Assembly (NCBI GenBank): GCA_031424095.1
Contig: JANPGU010000237.1
Span: forward strand, 1-6,609
Length of the DNA: 6,609 bases
Direction: 5' to 3'
Source of the DNA: ZC4RG30 sp031424095
GTDB lineage: Bacteria; Pseudomonadota; Gammaproteobacteria; Steroidobacterales; Steroidobacteraceae
The notes under the pieces: model-generated
Told to the model about the DNA's origin: nothing
Database searches by the model: none
What the model saw: the letters and a program-made list of their open reading frames with translations, nothing else
Shown: positions 5,306 through 6,609 of the stretch, one piece after another
How positions within the stretch are numbered: position 1 is the first letter of the stretch
How the letters are laid out: each line of letters starts with the position of its first letter
Position numbers and translations under genes: made by a program

Positions 5306-6609
5306 CTAGCCGGGCTGGCCGGTCCCTGTCAAAGACTTCGTCTCGGCCGCGTTGCCGTATTCCTCGGCCTTCCTGTCATCAAACTCTCCTTCCCAGCGGG
5401 CAACCACTACCGATGCCAGGCCGTTGCCGAGCACGTTCACGGAGGTGCGCGCCATGTCGAGCAGCGCATCGATGCCGAGAATCAGGAACGCGCCCGCGAC
5501 TGGCAGCTTGAACGATTCCAGTGCCGCCACCAGCACCACGAAGGATGCGCGCGGCACTGCGGCCACCCCCTTGGAAGTCAGCATGAGTACCAGCATCATC
5601 GTGATCTGCCCGCCGATGCCCAGATGCACGCCGGTGGTGGTCTCGGCCGCCTGCGCGACAAATACCGATGCGACCGCAAGATACAGTGTCGAACCATCGA
5701 GATTGAAGGAATAGCCCGCGGGCAGCACAAAGCCCACGATGCCGCGCGGCACGCCCAGTTTCTCCATGTTCTCGAAGGCCTTCGGCAAGGCAGCCTCGCT
5801 GCTGGAGGTCGCGAAGGCGATGGCAAATGGTTCGCGTATGGCCTTGATGAAGGGTTTGAGCGGCACCCGCGCGATCCAGGCCACCGCGCCCAGCACCACC
5901 ACGACAAACACGATGAGCGCGCCATAAAGCGTGAACAGCATCTTCGCCAGTGTGAACAGCGAGCCGATTCCCTGATGCGCAACCGTGGTTGCGATCGCGG
6001 CGCCCACGCCGAAGGGCGCGAACTTCATGATGATGCCGGCGAACTTCAGCATCACCTGGGTAAGGCTGTCGCAGAACTCGATCACCGGCCTGCCTGCCGG
6101 GCCTGCTACCACGACAGCGATTGCGAACAACACCGAAAACGCGACGATCTGCAGCACGTCGTTGCGCGCCATGGCGTCCATGATGCTGGTGGGGAACACA
6201 TGCACGATGATCTCGCCCAGTGTCTGCGGTCTGGCGAGTCCTGCCGTGGACTGGGCTGTTTCCGTCAGCACGACGCCGACGCCGGGTTTGAACAGGTTCA
6301 CTGCCGTGAGGCCGACCAAGAGCGCAAGCGTGGTGACGATCTCGAAGTACAGCAGTGATTTCAGGCCTATGCGCTGCGCGCGCTTGATGTCACCGGCACC
6401 GGCGAAGCCCTGCACGACACTTGCGAAGATGAGCGGCGCGATCATCACCTTGACCAGGTGCAGGAAAACATCGCGCACGACCACCAGCGCCTTGTCCCAG
6501 CTGTCCTTCGCAGCCGCATCAAGGCCGCCGATCCACCAGCCCAGCAGCACCCCGATGACAAGGCCCAGCAGGATCTGCTGCGTGGGCGGCAGGCTGTACC
6601 AGTGGCGTT
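5306..6609 (-). CDS. DAACS-family symporter (DctA/GltP type), N-terminal few residues missing
   Basis: Inner-membrane secondary transporter that brings in C4-dicarboxylates or acidic amino acids with Na+ or H+. The visible frame gives 433 residues; it continues past the edge (RHWYSLPPTQQILLGLVIG precedes the GTG at 6550), and the family is about 420-440 long, so only a few residues are missing. Landmarks by visible residue: hairpin 1 motif TSSSEAALP (267-275), TM7 motif SFNLDG (300-305), hairpin 2 SKGVAAVPRASF (345-356), TM8 DALLDMARTSVNVLGN (380-395). The SSSEAALP and GYSFNLDG segments resemble DctA, while the DMAR motif keeps the Asp that contacts the substrate amino group in glutamate/aspartate carriers. 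Aligned to GltPh from memory, D390, D394, R397 and N401 are kept, but D405 is Asn (residue 395), as in DctA. Substrate is therefore left open. The C-terminus is a short hydrophilic tail. Its promoter lies outside the window. Confidence 0.95.
   Translation of the reverse strand, partial: RHWYSLPPTQQILLGLVIGVLLGWWIGGLDAAAKDSWDKALVVVRDVFLHLVKVMIAPLIFASVVQGFAGAGDIKRAQRIGLKSLLYFEIVTTLALLVGLTAVNLFKPGVGVVLTETAQSTAGLARPQTLGEIIVHVFPTSIMDAMARNDVLQIVAFSVLFAIAVVVAGPAGRPVIEFCDSLTQVMLKFAGIIMKFAPFGVGAAIATTVAHQGIGSLFTLAKMLFTLYGALIVFVVVVLGAVAWIARVPLKPFIKAIREPFAIAFATSSSEAALPKAFENMEKLGVPRGIVGFVLPAGYSFNLDGSTLYLAVASVFVAQAAETTTGVHLGIGGQITMMLVLMLTSKGVAAVPRASFVVLVAALESFKLPVAGAFLILGIDALLDMARTSVNVLGNGLASVVVARWEGEFDDRKAEEYGNAAETKSLTGTGQPG

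Noticed and set aside
5283..5324. Possible terminator between the kinase and symporter stops (CCGG-N5-CCGG at 5310-5322; GACCG/CGGTC at 5294-5324).
   Set aside because: Stems are only 4-5 bp with no T-run on either strand; too weak to call.
5279..6358. A 359-residue plus-strand open frame opposite the symporter.
   Set aside because: Its translation is His/Arg/Gln-rich with no family pattern, while the minus strand encodes an unmistakable transporter. It is a by-product of high GC codon use.
6548..6550. GTG at 6550 as the symporter start.
   Set aside because: The 19 codons before it encode RHWYSLPPTQQILLGLVIG, a typical first membrane helix of this family, so the gene continues past the edge.

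Overview
The window is GC-rich, densely packed bacterial DNA with strong G/C preference at third codon positions. A TonB-dependent outer-membrane receptor shows the organism is Gram-negative. The gene types (a receptor with a QDTPLSITAI-type plug, a SnoaL_4-type protein, an RsbRD_N-type histidine kinase and a DAACS symporter) suggest a pseudomonadote from an environmental lineage rich in TonB receptors, such as Steroidobacter/Nevskia-like gammaproteobacteria or sphingomonads. That placement is an inference from gene content only. No rRNA, tRNA, mobile element or CRISPR array is visible. Layout: five protein genes fill almost all of the sequence. (1) 1-2243, plus: the 3' part of a TonB-dependent receptor, cut at the left edge. 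(2) 2269-3240, minus: an exported protein of unknown function made of two NTF2-like halves. (3) 3237-3986, minus: a cytoplasmic SnoaL-like (NTF2-fold) protein whose stop codon overlaps the start of gene 2 in an ATGA, so genes 3 and 2 form a coupled operon. (4) 4159-5295, plus: a soluble histidine kinase with an RsbRD_N-type sensor domain and no response regulator in view. (5) 5306-6609, minus: a DctA/GltP-type sodium:dicarboxylate or acidic amino acid symporter, cut at the right edge just inside its N-terminus. Between genes: the receptor and the two-gene operon converge, and a 16-bp imperfect stem-loop (2249-2294) sits across their ends as a probable shared transcription stop. The only sizeable intergenic region (3987-4158) lies between the divergent operon and kinase. 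It holds two candidate back-to-back promoters, each followed by a short hairpin in the predicted leader, plus two Shine-Dalgarno sites that fix the start codons. The kinase and symporter converge with only 10 bp between their stops. Working together: the receptor (outer-membrane uptake of a large or scarce ligand) and symporter (inner-membrane uptake of organic acids or acidic amino acids) are both import functions. The NTF2-fold pair resembles accessory proteins that often lie near TonB receptors and catabolic genes in such bacteria. A shared substrate is plausible but nothing in the sequence proves it. I see no clear new biological system. The points most worth a second look are the coupled pair of NTF2-fold proteins destined for different compartments, the internal duplication in the exported one, the hairpin-bearing divergent promoter region, and the mixed substrate-site residues of the symporter.
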